Positions 46,240 to 58,097 of a stretch of DNA of 64,000 bases are shown here, one piece after another. Every line of letters starts with the position of its first letter. Positions within the stretch are counted from its first letter, which is position 1. The translations under genes were made by a program, and so were the position numbers. A model generated the notes under the pieces. It searched no databases and was not told the origin of the DNA. It saw only the letters and a list, made by a program, of their open reading frames with translations. The DNA comes from Omphalotus guepiniiformis (lineage: Eukaryota > Basidiomycota > Agaricomycetes > Agaricales > Omphalotaceae), in NCBI GenBank assembly GCA_028554645.1, contig JAQOOI010000015.1:62001-126000 (forward strand). Direction: 5' to 3'.

Positions 46240-49200
46240 CTATAAACCCTCCAGAAGACCTAAAACTGAAAGCAACGTCCTTTCGTCAATGCTACCCTTT
46301 GTCTTCAATAACGAAACCAAAGCTTCCTTTGCAGACTGCGTTCGAGTTCTCTCTTTCAAGCTAGACACCGCATTCTCGATCCTTCCGGAAAGCGCATCTA
46401 ATGCGAGGGTCATATCTCTGTCAGATGACTTCTCGTTGAGTGGTGGTAACAAGAGATTGGGGTCGCCATAAAGATACAGCGAATCTTCTTCCTCATCACG
46501 GTCGCTGACTGTCTGGATACTGCTCTTGCGCTCGGACATCTCGCGAAATATTCGTGATGTTGCCAGCGCCTCCAACCGCAGACACACCAAACCCAGACGA
46601 CGGATCTGTGAGACGCTGAATTGGACACGAGAGCCAGAAGCGTCCGCATCAGGCGCGGGTTCCCGTAGATCATGACGTGCAATGAGGTGGTCTGGGTAAA
46701 TCGCAGATAGCGTTTCTGGAAGCTCAAGACCCTTCAGCTTCACCTCACCCACATCTACCACCGTGACATTCATGCGACGAATGGCGTCAATGGCTTCTGC
46801 AGGTTGGAGCTCGGAAAATGGCGTTGGTGGTCCGCCTTTGAGATGTGCATTGATTTCCCGAATGACATCGGCGCTGCACATGATTTGACCACCGGCAGCA
46901 CTTCCTTGAATTCGTGCAGACCGATTCACCATAGGGCCAAAGTAATCCATACGGTGATTTACAGGGTCTTTCTCGCAAAGCGGAGCACCACAGTGAATAC
47001 CCATGCGAACCGAAAGCCCCTGCGCAATCACGCGGTTCAAGTAATCCACGATCGGCTTTCCATCCTCGCATTCGAGAATCTCCAGCGGCCAATCTTGTTC
47101 CAACAGCTCTTTCTGCACAGACAGACACCACCAAACGGCAGCCATGGTAGTAGGAAAGGCACACATGAAAGCATCACCTTCCGTCTTGACTTCGTAACCG
47201 CCGCAGAAACGCAAAATCCTTCGGAGAAGACTGTTATGAATGCGCCATGCAGTGTTCATCCCTCGATTGACTTCCCAAAGGTGAGTAGAATTTCTGATAT
47301 CCGTGAAGACAAGAGCAAGATGTCCCGTGGGAGGTGGCACTTCATCCTGCAAGCGACGAATCTTCACATCTGTGATGTTATCCTTCATGTGCCGAGGAAG
47401 AGGCTTGAACATCTGAGAGTCGACGATGGATTCCTCTCGTGAACGAGATTCTTCGGTCTTAAACAGGTCTGCGACAGAGATGACCATGATCATTGTGCTC
47501 CCATCCGCGCCATAACTCATAGCAAAGTCGCGAAGCTTCTGTGCAGCAATCATCGGATCCCCGCGTTCGCGGCGTGCAATGTCCACGGCAGTCTCATACG
47601 AGACAAAGTCCCAAAGACCACGATTAGCAACGATGACGAATTCGTCCAGCTCCGATAGCTCCCAGGAAATGATGTCTGGGCGAGCATTGACGACGGGAAG
47701 CAGGTGAAAGAAGCCAAATGAGCGAGATATATCAATCTCATCATTGACGAGACCTGTTGGCGAAATCCACCCTTCTGCGGCTCGTATCCGCGCAGTCTCT
47801 CTTCGGTCATACGGATCGTGTTTCGTTGAAACAGGTTCAGCATGTCCACCCCGAGATATGACTGCAAGCGCATTACCAGCGTTGGCAACATACATCTTCT
47901 TCCCAGTGAAGTACAACACGACCCCAGAAGCACCACCGCGCTGCTCCAGAGCCTCATGTATATCAGCGGTTGAGCCACCTGGATATGCCGATTGTTTGCG
48001 GCTGCTAGAGAAAAGCCAGTCATGCAGATTCTGGTTGATTTTCAAGAATGAACGCCGCAGTGCATCAGGAATGCTCTCAGATCGCTGAGGATTCAGAGTG
48101 TTGAGCTGAGCTGTGAATACCTCGACGAACTTATCGCGCAAATATTTGGCTACTCGATTACCACTGACACCAGGTGGCATGGCTTTCGGGGGCTGAGCTC
48201 GGCCGAACATAGCGATGACTGCCTCATCTGGGCGGTCCTGGAATGCATGAACCAAGTCAAACATATGAAGATGCCCATTCTTGCCTAGGGTATCCGCTAT
48301 GCCATAAGCCATACCCAGAATGGTCGAATCCGATGTTCGAACTCTCCGGTCCTCAGACTCATCTGGTATGTCTCCATTGGCACCCCCAGTGCACGGTATG
48401 GTGACGTCCATAAGTCCCAGTACCCGTAGCTGAGTCAATTCAGTGAAACCAGCGAGTGATTGCTGTTGATCCACAGACGGAGCATAATTCTTTAGATGTC
48501 CCACCGATAACTTGCTGTCAGATGGAGTATGATTCTTTGGGTATCCTGGCAATAACTTGGCGTCAAACGGATAACTCTTTGGATGCTTCGCCGATAACTT
48601 GGTGTCAGACTTGATTTGGAGCTTCTTATTACCCGAAAGATTGAGGTATTTCAGATTCTTATTGAAGTTCCTGCATCCAGATTATCTATCAGTGGGTACG
48701 AGAATCACATAAATGCAATGACATACCAATTCCAGTCAAACTCCCAATTACTGATGTTATACTTTAGGAGATTACTGCCGACATCCAAAATCATCAACGA
48801 CTGCACTTTTCCTAGCTCCTGTGGTAATGTTTGCAGTTTGTTCCCGTTAAGGAAGAGAGTCGTCAGGTGTTTCAATTTGGGGAGATCTTCTGTGGGTATG
48901 CTTGTTAACCTGTTTCCACTGAGATAGAGCTCTTCAAGCTTCGTGAAATTCCTCAAGAAAGAGGACGGCAAGTCCTGAATCGCATTGAACGAGAGGTTAA
49001 GCACCTTCAATTCTTTCAGGATGGTGAGGGGTAGGAGCAAGTCATCGGTGAACTGGTTCTCCCCGAGGAACAGCTTCTCCAAGGAATGTGCCAAAGGTGG
49101 AAGAGTCCGCGAGGTATTGTTCAACGAGGCGGCGGATGCTTTACGCTCAGGGAACTGTTGAGCAGTCGAACTTGACGAAAGCGCATCAACAGAAACTGGG

Positions 49201-52200
49201 GACGTCGTAGACCCTCCAAGCGAGACTGCAACAGGGTAATGCCATTTGTCGAGAAGGTTTGAAGTGGCATTGATCGTTCTCAAAAACGCACAATTCCACA
49301 ACGTCACCGGAAGTTCAGACAAACTGTTGCTATGTAGATCGAGCGTCTGAAGCTTCTGCAGACAGCCAATACTTGAAGGTAATGATTCGAGTTCATTGTC
49401 GGCGCACGATAGTGTCTCGAGCCACTTCAATGACCCTAGCGTTTCAGGAAGGGATTTCAATGAGTTGTGATCCAGCTTTAGCATTCGCAATGACGAAAGC
49501 TCCGCTAATGCGATGTCATCGAGCGAAGACAGTTTTGCATGAGACACATCCAGGGAAATCAAAGAGTATGGCGCCTTGCCGACCGGACCCGGTATTAACG
49601 AGATCTGAGTGATCTCGTTATGAGAAGCATCGATAGTAGTCAAAAGTGGGCCCAAAGAAAGAGCAAGGCCATGCAGAGCATTGTGATCTGCGCTCAGCTT
49701 CTCTAACTTGGGAAGCATACTGATGACGTTCAAGTCTGCAATCATGTTCCTCCGACAGTCTAGCCGGCGCAGGCTACCGAGTTTGCAACATTCATTCGGT
49801 ATCTTCGAAATCTGGTTGCCGACCATGATCAAGTGCTCCAGATTCCGTAGCAGACCGATCTCGTCAGGTAGGTCAACAATCATATTAAATGAAATGTCGA
49901 GATCGCGTAGATTCTCCAACTGACATACGACTGGCGATAGCGAACGGAATTTGTTGTTGGAAATGTTTAATTTAGTGAGGGCGCGAAGACGTGGAAAGTG
50001 CCAGGGAAGCTTCTCCATACGATTGTTCTGTGCAAGAAGTACCTTCAACTCGGGAATGTGCTCTAGATATGCATCATCCAGATCTCCGATTCGGTTGCAA
50101 GAGATATCGAGTCGGTGAAGAGTTGTACAATGTTTGAGACTCCGAGGAACTTTCTTCATCGCCATCTGAGATAATCGCAGTTCTTTCAGGGTTGTACATG
50201 ACTGTATAAAGTCAAGAGGGATATCCAACATAGGGTTCCGGGAAAGATGAAGAGCGACGATCTGGTCAGCATGTTTATGCAGCGCAACAGGAATTGTTCG
50301 AAGACCACGTCCTGAGAGATCGACATTGTCGTAAAACTCAATATTCAGATTTTGTTCCTATATGCATACGATCAGCCCGGAAAAGGCAAAAAATGAGAGA
50401 GACGCAGCTGCATACCGTCGGGCCCAGGAGCTCGCTTTTGTAGACAAACTTGAGCAGAAACGCAAGACTGTCTCCGCCCAGCAGCTCCAAACCGTCCGTC
50501 ACATCATAGCCCGCTTGTTCAAGTCTCCGCCTGACGATATCTGCCGGTCTTTCCGTTTGTCCCAGTATCCGTTCTAATTAGAATCTTGTTAGTGAATATT
50601 GATATCAATAGTAAATGACGCATACCTCGTCCTCGCTCCTTCAAATACAACCTATGAGTCTCCCTCTCTTCTCCAAGCAATAACTTCGCATTGAGCCTAG
50701 GTGTAAGCGTAGCAACCGTGACCTGGAAGCCGCACTGAACCACATGATACGTATTATTCGCGCGGTAGATTCTAAGTGTGAAAATTTTCTGTGATGATGT
50801 CGGTCGTTTTTGCGATATCGGGACTGTAGCGGCTAGCCCGTCCTGGGCGGCTACCTTCGTCAAGCTATTCTTCCTCTTCTCCAGCCCAGGTATCAGACGA
50901 TTCGGCAAACTTCTGACACCACTCCCACTATTCCCGCTACTGCTTCGGTCCGTGATCCTTGTAGCGACGGTGTTCACAGAAGCCATAGAGGTGGAGGACG
51001 GTATACTGCTGCCTAGTCGCCTACCCATTTCATCCACGCGTCTAGATACTGGCTCTGGACCATCCAAGTCAAGACCCATCAAGGAGTCGCGCGGTCGGTC
51101 CTCACGATAGAATACCATTGCACGTCCACCACCTGTACCAGCAGCACCTTGCAATAAGCTGTCCTCTGAGCTAGAATACTCCTCTTCCTCCTCCTTCTCC
51201 TTCTTCTCAACAACCTCCCAACTCTCTGGTGGGACCCATGATGGACTCTCTGGCTCCACGGTCCGCTGTCCGTCCCCGTTGACTTGTCCATCCGTGCCAG
51301 TTCCAACTTCGCCAACAGCAGCAGGTCTGCCCTGAATTGGTGGTATGACGACCTGCAGCGGACGTCTAGCGGGGATGATAGTTTTCGGAGAGATCTTCCG
51401 GTCTACTATTCCTAATTGCCTCGACGCAGCGATTGAAGAGCTCCGCGGGGGGACATGAGGCATGTGCGCTTGAAAGGGATTGTGAAAGTCGGAATGGGGG
51501 ATAGGCCCGAGAGGATTAGAATCATAACTATGGACAGAGAGAGAGCGGGTATGAGATGAAGAGTCAAAAATACTGCTCGGAGAACCGCTTCCGCTTGCGC
51601 CGTTTGCAGTTGACCAGAAGCTGCGGTCTACAATGCCGTCCATTTCATCAAAGTTAGTGTCGAGCTTGATTTCTTCCTCATCCTTTTGATTTGGAAGTGA
51701 CGGAGGGTTGTGTGGGAGACCACCACGAGCGGAATCTTTCTTCTTCTTTCCGAGTTTAGCTCTTTCTTTATATAAGGAAGGATGTTGAGGTGAGGAAGAG
51801 CGCAGTGGTAGAATGGACGATAATTCAGTGGAAGGAGGTATAGGAAGTGGTGGGGTCTTGGGACGAAGGGAAGGATGTTCAGGATCTTCTACACCCGGGC
51901 GTAAACGACTCCTCGATTTCTTGCGAATGATATTTGAAAGCATGGACAGGGAAGATTTCGCTTTGCGGAGTTCTCGTTGGGGTACCCAATCGGGAGCAGT
52001 CAACATGATACTAGACGGAACACCCGCAACGCTTTGGACATAAGTGTCCGAGCTGTAACTGCTAAAAGAGTCGGAAGGGCGGCTTGAATGATGGGTAAGA
52101 GTGGTGGTGCTGCCGTTCCGAAGCGAAGAACGGGATATCTTTTGCGAAAAGCCGAAACGTCCTTTGGGGGGCGGTGAAGGGGGTGAGGAGGGTGATGCCT

Positions 52201-52844
52201 GTAAGGGAAAAGGTGTTAGCACTCTGACCAATATGCCAGTCAATGAAAAACAGCTGTATAATCTGATGAAAAAAGCTATAAAGACAAAACGTGTGTTGCC
52301 TTTCATGAAAGGAAAGAACGACCACCATTCTGATCCAACAGTAAGCCATAAAAATAGATGGGCCAAAACGACGGCGCAGGTGTTTTAACAGCCAATGACC
52401 AGCAGTATTCGAGGTCAACCCTTCCTCTTTGTCCCGGACAGAAAAAACCTTGTGCCGGCCAATACAGCACAATGTCCCCGCAAACAAGCACGCCTGTAAT
52501 CAATGCTCCGTCGCGAATGTTACCCTCCGACGCTTCACATTATATCTTCCTGAGCATATCCAACAACAATCCATCGTCCCTCATCCATTCATACGCATCA
52601 CAAACAATATCCCGAGACAAAGCAATATGCAGACAGTGCTACTCACAGGTTCCAACTCCAACCAAGGAGCTACGCCATAGTCCCTACGAGCAGCGGCATT
52701 ATTATCATGTGCAAAACCAGCATTCTCTCCAATAATATCGGCAGGTGGTGTAGTCGCCCGTCCATTTAGATCGACTGAATCGCCTAACTGCAAAGAAGCC
52801 CGAGGTTCCGTCGTTGAGAGTGTTCCGACTATTGTGGACGACAT
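46240..52844 (-). CDS. Adenylate cyclase (Cyr1/Uac1 type)
   Basis: Makes cAMP for the PKA pathway under Ras or G-alpha control, peripheral to the plasma membrane. Five exons: 52844-52647, 52198-50626, 50573-50416, 50357-48727 and 48670-46240 (1996 aa). Order: a Ser/Pro-rich disordered N-terminus; a Ras-association domain across exons 2-3 (about 545-640, FTLRIYRANNTYHVVQC to FLLKFVYKSELLGPTE); about twenty leucine-rich repeats (660-1200, LRDLDISFNMIVDLPDEIG type); a PP2C-like domain (about 1300-1580, GVVLYFTGKKMYVANAGNA, YGADGSTMIMVISV); and the class III catalytic domain (about 1630-1830, LALVFTDIRNSTHLWE with the metal Asp, EGDAFMCAF, YFGPMVNRSARIQGSAAGGQI). The domain order is that of fungal cyclases. 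Residues 1200-1245 hold three short degenerate repeats. Confidence 0.95.
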
Positions 52845-54831
52845 CGGCTGAGATATATGCCACTTCCCGGCGCCCAACGAGAGAGAAAAATGGGCGAGGA
52901 AGAGAAAGATGGGCCAGCCAGAGCGTAGCGAACGTCTAAATGTTACGACTTACAAGAAAGTCCAAATTCGATTTCCGATTGGGAAATATGTAACCGAAAA
53001 CGGACTCGAGGGGTACATGGACTTATTGTCCTGTTTAGGTAAGCGAGTCTCATAGACTAGGATCCTAACTTAAATGAATTTAACTTCAAATGTTTTAGTA
53101 AGTAGATCATATATGCTGCATTCATGCGAGGTATCCCGCAAGTTCTGAGTATAATTCAACCTAAGTAGTATAGTACTGTGCGCGAGCGACTCCTATTCTT
53201 GACTTTTCAACCCGCTATATATAGCATCAAGAATGCTTGCTTGTGGCGCCAGACATAATGACAACGCCTAGCGTGAATTGTCACTCAGCGGCTTCGAAGT
53301 GGGGTACACCGTCAGCCGCCCTTCCTTTAATGCAAGTCAACGCTTTCCTACGCTGACATCGGCTCGGAAATGCTAGGCTACTAGCGACGAGTCCTGTTCA
53401 ATCCTAGCGAGAAAACTGTTGAACTTGAAATAGAATGATAGGTGAAGAAATGACGGGCCTTATCCTTTCCAAGCATGATTGAAGCAAACATGCTTCAGGT
53501 GTAGTGATATTTTCATATCGGAACATTAAACCGTCACCTGTTCCCGTTAATGAATGATGTATCTGATTGTGGGACAAGAAAAGCCACTCCGAGGCCGCAG
53601 GGTTCGGTCACAGTTGAAGCTGACAGAACATGATCCTGACAGAGAATCAGCTTGGAAAGAGTCTCTCATCGTGTAATGCAAGACGAGAAGACTGTTCATT
53701 CAAGGGAATTAGCCAGAGATCTGGAATAAGCTTCATCTGGATACGACCGGACCATCGATTCTTTCGAGATGGAGAGATGGAGGGAGATGATTTGGCCAGC
53801 TGAAGTGATGTCGGAATCCGAGACCCCTTCTACCACCTATTTATTACTCACATCATTGTCAACACGCCACGAACAGTCTAGATCATGGACAGCCAGCCAG
53901 CCCCATATTGATGGGCAGAAAACGAACGATGGATGACTTGAAGGTCTTCATGTAATCGGCATGCTTCCCAATAGTGAAGTAGAAAAGAGCGTCGCGAGTA
54001 ACGAGTTGGTTAGAATCGATTGTCCCCTGACGATAGAGCCTCAGCCAAGCTTCAACATGACTATTGCACTTAGGCCGCCCAAGGCCCAGTCTCATCTGAG
54101 CTTTCGAGATGTGACGGGGATCTTCGGAGTGGCAGTTCAAGTGATATCGATATGTACACCGATGAATGGTGTTCTGGTAGAATCGCCACTGCCCGGAAGC
54201 CCAAGGAGAATGCAACATATGTATTGCCTGTAGGCTTTGACTTCCGAGTCTAGGTCTCTTCTCGTCTTTCTGCGCGCATATATCCTGGCCGAAGGAGGCC
54301 TCAAGAAAACCGGTGGTGCCAAAACCGTTCTCCCGTTCCGTCGGTGCATTCGACGGGCCAAGTGATTTGAAGTAAGCCATTTATACGATCATACTTTACC
54401 AGACTGTACTGCGAGCACTGGATTCATACTCTGTAACCCGTCTTATCCGAGATTACGCATGGAGGTATGAGTAGTACTGAGTCGGTACCAAGAAAGTCAC
54501 GGTTCTGCCTCGAGGAGAACAAAATAAGTCTCATTCACTGGAAAATAAAAAACTATGTATTTACTTTTTCCGTTGCTGAGCTCTGAACCCTCCTAGACCC
54601 TCCTTTCACTGGTCGACAAGACGACAGTAAGTACGACCTTGAGGGGACGAAAACGCAACGCAGTCCAAAGCTGTAGCGATCAGAGAATATTCTAATTAGA
54701 TGCATACGGTCCCAGGATGGCACCACTTTCCAAAAGCGGGTAGCTATGAATCGGCGACGGAGGGTCTGAACCGCAATCTTACGCTTGTGTAACGACATAA
54801 CGACAAAACTCTAACTTCATCTCTCTCTTTC
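52845..54831. other. Divergent intergenic region
   Basis: About 2 kb between adenylate cyclase (-) and the NIPA-type transporter (+). A 165-codon ATG frame on minus (54380-53883) overlaps an opposing plus frame; neither resembles a known family, and a frame of that length is expected by chance in 64 kb. It is otherwise unremarkable and probably holds two promoters. Confidence 0.5.
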
Positions 54832-57577
54832 ATGTCGTCGTCCTCTGCTTCGGCTTCGGCGACATCTTCAGCTGCGTCCGCGACGAGCTCTGCAACTGGA
54901 ATCCTTTCTAATTCTTCAAACCTCAAGGTGGCATCGTTGATTCCGCTTTACACAGGACCATTTATTAATAGGGTTTCCTTGTTGGTTTGAATTAGGTTGT
55001 CGGAATTCTGCTGGCAGTGGCTAGTGGAGTTCTCATTGGTTCCAGCTTCGTTTTCAAGAAGAAGGGTTTATTGAGGTCGCAGGCCGGTGGCGTTGCCGGA
55101 GAGGGAGTCGGGTATCTCAAGTCGGTGAGTGACATTGGCAATGTGCGCAAGTACGCTCCTCCTGACTTCATGTCGTGTTCGTAGCCATTATGGTGGATAG
55201 GAATGACTAGTATGTTGTCTGTCATGACATTTTCTGGCGCCGTTTTGAGATGAAATGTGTTCAAGTGATGATTCTTGGGGAGCTTTGTAATTTTGCAGGC
55301 ACGTTTTCAATCCTCTTGTATTGTTCCTTGGCTTATGATGTTTTACAGCCTACGCATTCGTCGAGGCTATTGTAGTCGTGCGTCGTCCTATTCTTGCTTC
55401 CTCACAAACATGTCCTGGAATCCCCCGCGATGTAGTCACTCCCCTTGGTGCATTATCAGTAGTGATATGCGCAATTCTCTCCTCAATCTTTCTCAAAGAG
55501 AAGCTCTCATTCTTCGGCTGGCTGGGATGTGGGTTATGTATTGTGAGCCTATCTTCCCAATTGTTTGCACTTGTAATTCAACTATCCTTCTAGATTGGTT
55601 CTGTCATCATTGCACTCAATGGTCTGTCCTCAAGTCAATACATTCGCGAGCTCTCACCGAAACTTTCCATCCATTTAAGGTCCACAGGAAGCCAGTGTTG
55701 GCCAAATACGAGAGTTTCAAAAACTCTTTCTCTCCCCCGGATTCCTCGGATACGGCTCGGCCTTGATCGCAGCCTCCCTCGTCATTATATTCTTTTTCGC
55801 ACCTAGATACGGCAAGAAATCCATGTTGTGGTATATATTTGTGTGTAGCATGATTGGTGGAATTAGTGTTAGTGTAACAACTGGCCTTGGGTCGGCTATT
55901 GTCACTACCGCGCAAGGTGATAACCAGGTACGTGCACTACTCGCTTGGTGTATGTTCGCTTATCGATGGATGGTTAACAGTTCAAGTTCTGGTTCATATA
56001 TTTCTTGATAGCATTCGTTGCTGTCACACTAAGTACGTCTTGACTTCATGCCCTGATTCTTAGAAATTCCGCTGACTGATACGCCCGTAGTAACGGAGGT
56101 GTATTATCTAAATGTAGCGCTGGCGCTTTTCAATACTGCTATGGGTAAGTAAGCTTGAATGAGAAATTACGACTTTTACTCATGAATTATTTTTCCAGTG
56201 ACGCCGACGTATTATGTTATTTGTGCGCCTCGTCTCATTATACCTCACGCACATCATACTGATGCGGTCTATTGTAGTCACCTTCTTTTCAATAGTCACC
56301 ACAATAGTAGGTTATTCCTTATTGAAGGACTGTTTAGATTTCACTATTTGCGATTTCAGGTTCTGTTCAAAGGTCTCAGTGCGTCGGTTACGTCGATAAT
56401 CACCCTCGTGATGGGCTTCCTTGTCATTTGCTTCGGAATTACCATTCTACAAATGTCCAAGATTGACCCCGTCCAACTCTCCAAACTCGACCGCCGGTCG
56501 ACACTTCTACTACAAGCCGCGCGCCAAAAGACAGAACCTATGGACGAGAAGGACGTCCTCGGGATCGAGGATCCGGGTATGGATACACTGCGCGGATCGT
56601 TCGGTGCTGTCGGCAGTATTATTCGTGCCAGGACTGTAAGCCGACTGAGCCAAAGTAGCCACGCGAGCTCTTATCGTGGACGATCATCTGGTCTTCCTGC
56701 CCCCTACGACCCACCGCTATCACCACTGAATAGTGTTAGCGGCGGCAACGATTACTTGAATGGTCTCAAGCGTCACCAGCTGTACGATGCGCCTGTTCCT
56801 CCCGGCTCACCTTCTTTGGCAGCCGCGACTCGCGGCGACGACGTGTCGTCTTTGGCAAGCGCGTCGATGACTGGTTCGATAATTATGAATAAAAAGCCGA
56901 CTATCAAATTCGGTAGTCAGGACGTCATTCATCAGTATCACCCTACGGGCACGGGCGGAACGAGAAACGATAAGGAAGCAACGCACGAGCATCGAGTAGC
57001 ACTCGGGACGCCTGGTGCAGTTATTCAGAGCGGGGTTGCTGGATATCCTCCACCTTCGAGGGCAGTACCCGAGCGGTCTAACTCTGCGACGACACAGAAT
57101 ACGGTAACATCTGCGATGGATTTGTTATCGGAGAGTCCCACTCAGGCGACGGCAGGAGGGAGCTTGAACCAGACGATTTTTATGCCTCCCCGTTTTCGGG
57201 ACCCGTCAGAGGTGCAGAGTGCGCCGCCGACGCTTAATCCTAGGTTTGCGAAGCCTGGGATGAACCGGAGGGATTCAAGGGATCTATTTGATATCGGTAA
57301 CAGTCCAAGTTCAGCGACATTATTAAGTTTCCCTAGCGTGACAGACTCGGCGAGGAGTTGGGATAAGGACGGTGTAGAAGAAGTTGATGAACAAGGGAAG
57401 GGCAGGGGGCGAACTGCTCGTAGATACCCAAAGGGTGCGGGTGATGATGATCGGGAGGAGAGTGTGAGTCTGTGGCAGCGGAATGGAGATGATGAATCTG
57501 GGGAAGACAGCGAATTGACTGCTCGGCCGCATGGAGGGATACGATTAGTAGGGTCAACATCCGGCAACCACAAGTAA
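54832..57577 (+). CDS. NIPA-type magnesium transporter with long C-terminal tail
   Basis: Multispanning NIPA (DUF803) protein, expected to carry Mg2+. Thirteen exons: 54832-54927, 54996-55124, 55185-55209, 55266-55298, 55349 to about 55381, 55436-55542, 55594-55621, 55680-55927, 55981-56032, 56091-56144, 56199-56222, 56278-56306 and 56360-57577 (about 690 aa). Spliced motifs are VLIGSSFVFKKKGLL, YLKSPLWWIGMTMMILGEL, NFAAYAFVEAIVV..TPLGALSVV, NGPQEASVGQI, FFAPRYGKKSMLWYI and FNTAMVTPTYYVIFTFFSIV. About nine membrane spans precede a 350-residue Ser/Pro-rich cytosolic tail. Intron 4 is GC-AG (55299-55348). Intron 5 is ambiguous: the family-perfect join VVTPLGAL needs non-GT ends inside a gtagtc repeat, while a GTCGTC donor at 55382 adds two residues. 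Confidence 0.9.
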
Positions 57578-58097
57578 TGACCAATGGGTAGAGATGTGTT
57601 TGCGCATTTGGATGTATTTGGATACTAGGACTTGCGTTCACCCCAGTTTTTTATTTTGTTTTGCTTTTATTTTTTTGTCACGATCAATTATTACATACAT
57701 ACTCATTTAACGACTTTTGGGCCTTTTTATCCTCTTTGTTTAGTTGTGCTATTGGTAGTGTGCTTTATTTCGATACTTGCCAATGAAGCTTTGTAAATTC
57801 ATGGTTAGCTTCTGTTTTGTTGTAGAGTAGGACTTTAGTCAACTAAAGCCCATTTAAGGTAGATACCATGAAGCGTATGTGTAGAATACTCTCTAAGTAA
57901 TGCACCATCGACACCTTAGCAGTGCAAGGAACAGGAAATAAGTCGGAGAAAGCTTGTATAATTCAACGTACTCAAACAAAGACGCAACAAAACTGGACAC
58001 TAATAAACAAACTGGACACTATAGCGGCATATACACATACACAGTCCAAGAAAGTCCCTCTGATACCCTGAAACATATTCCGAGTTCACGTTTTCCT
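57578..58097. other. Convergent 3' spacer
   Basis: T-rich 3' flank of the NIPA-type gene and 3' flank of the PLD-type gene. No gene or repeat is recognised. Confidence 0.5.

Noticed and set aside
53883..54380. 165-codon ATG frame on minus between adenylate cyclase and the NIPA-type gene
   Set aside because: No family signature, overlaps an opposing frame, and a frame of this size is expected by chance a few times in a 64-kb window.
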